Shown: positions 11,822-11,949 of the stretch, piece by piece | How the letters are laid out: each line of letters opens with the position of its first letter | Numbering within the stretch: the stretch's first letter is position 1 | From: Elusimicrobia bacterium CG06_land_8_20_14_3_00_38_11 | GTDB taxonomy: Bacteria > Elusimicrobiota > UBA8919 | Reading direction: 5' to 3' | DNA: 11,949 nucleotides | Assembly: GCA_002780205.1 (NCBI GenBank) | Contig: PEVQ01000204.1 | Location: 916 to 12,864 of the forward strand | Notes under the pieces: generated by a model | Told to the model about the DNA's origin: nothing | Seen by the model: only the letters and a program-made list of their open reading frames with translations | The model's database searches: none | Translations under genes and position numbers: made by a program

Positions 11822-11852
11822 CTGTTGAGGATTTTTAGCGAAGCGTCAACAG
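11822..11852 (+). repeat. 7-bp inverted repeat just upstream of mnmE
   Basis: CTGTTGA (11822-11828) and TCAACAG (11846-11852) flank a 17-base AT-rich loop, 19 bases before the mnmE GTG. It could be a leader hairpin or the end of the jag transcript. Confidence 0.35.
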
Positions 11853-11871
11853 ACACTATATGAGGTGCGGG

Positions 11872-11949
11872 GTGAAAATAAATTCCGGTGATACAATTGT
11901 TGCCATATCCACACTTTCCGGCTTTGCCGGCATAGGAATTGTTCGTCTC
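11872..11949 (+). CDS. mnmE: tRNA uridine-5-carboxymethylaminomethyl modification GTPase MnmE, N-terminal 26 residues
   Basis: The frame runs off the window edge. Residues SGDTIVAISTLSGFAGIGIVRL match the start of MnmE (usual pattern 'DTIAAIATPPGRGGIGIVRLSG'), the formyl-THF-binding N-terminal domain of the GTPase that, with MnmG, modifies U34 of certain tRNAs. I chose GTG 11872 because GAGGTG (11862-11867) precedes it at good spacing; an in-frame ATG at 11860 would add four residues. The usual PPGRGG is LSGFAGI here, a modest deviation. Placement after jag is the standard order. Confidence 0.9.
   Translation, partial: MKINSGDTIVAISTLSGFAGIGIVRL

Overview
This is an AT-rich bacterial chromosome segment with no phage or plasmid genes and only one possible mobile-element remnant. 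The right half (about 8300 to the end) carries the conserved order rpmH - rnpA - yidD - yidC - jag - mnmE, which in many bacteria lies near the replication origin. YidC has a large periplasmic domain of the Gram-negative type and the aconitase is of the kind often called 'Aquifex type'. Together with the TMTC-like glycosyltransferase/TPR protein and the pseudopilin-like C-terminus of the first membrane protein, this fits an uncultivated Gram-negative lineage such as Omnitrophota or Elusimicrobiota. That placement is inference and weak.

Layout. Positions 1-303 hold the end of an unrecognised gene with a possible frameshift. A 545-residue membrane protein of unknown function follows (309-1946). 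After a 263-base gap comes a stand-alone aconitase-family gene (2210-4126) with a near-consensus promoter. Positions 4240-4880 hold a small DUF6788-like gene behind a strong promoter with a perfect dyad, a 37-codon transposase-like stub and a cluster of hairpins: probably an insertion-element remnant. A small membrane protein (minus strand, 4943-5173) and a TMTC-like membrane glycosyltransferase with TPRs (5325-7262) are divergently transcribed from overlapping promoters. A patatin-like lipase (7361-8290) then precedes the ribosome / RNase P / membrane-insertase / tRNA-modification block.

The genes at the right act in linked processes: ribosome assembly (L34), tRNA 5' processing (RnpA), membrane protein insertion (YidD, YidC), RNA binding linked to envelope growth (Jag/KhpB), and wobble-uridine tRNA modification (MnmE).

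Two features run through the window. First, four intergenic gaps in the right half (7287-7351, 8805-9005, 10828-10936, 11714-11816) hold imperfect palindromes built from CACAGATT / AATCTGTG-like words, which look like one dispersed family; a related tandem motif appears in frame inside the TMTC-like gene. Second, several genes have an excellent sigma70-type promoter whose -10 box ends only 7-10 bases before the start codon and no Shine-Dalgarno sequence, suggesting leaderless or near-leaderless mRNAs, whereas the DUF6788-like gene has a textbook GGAGG.
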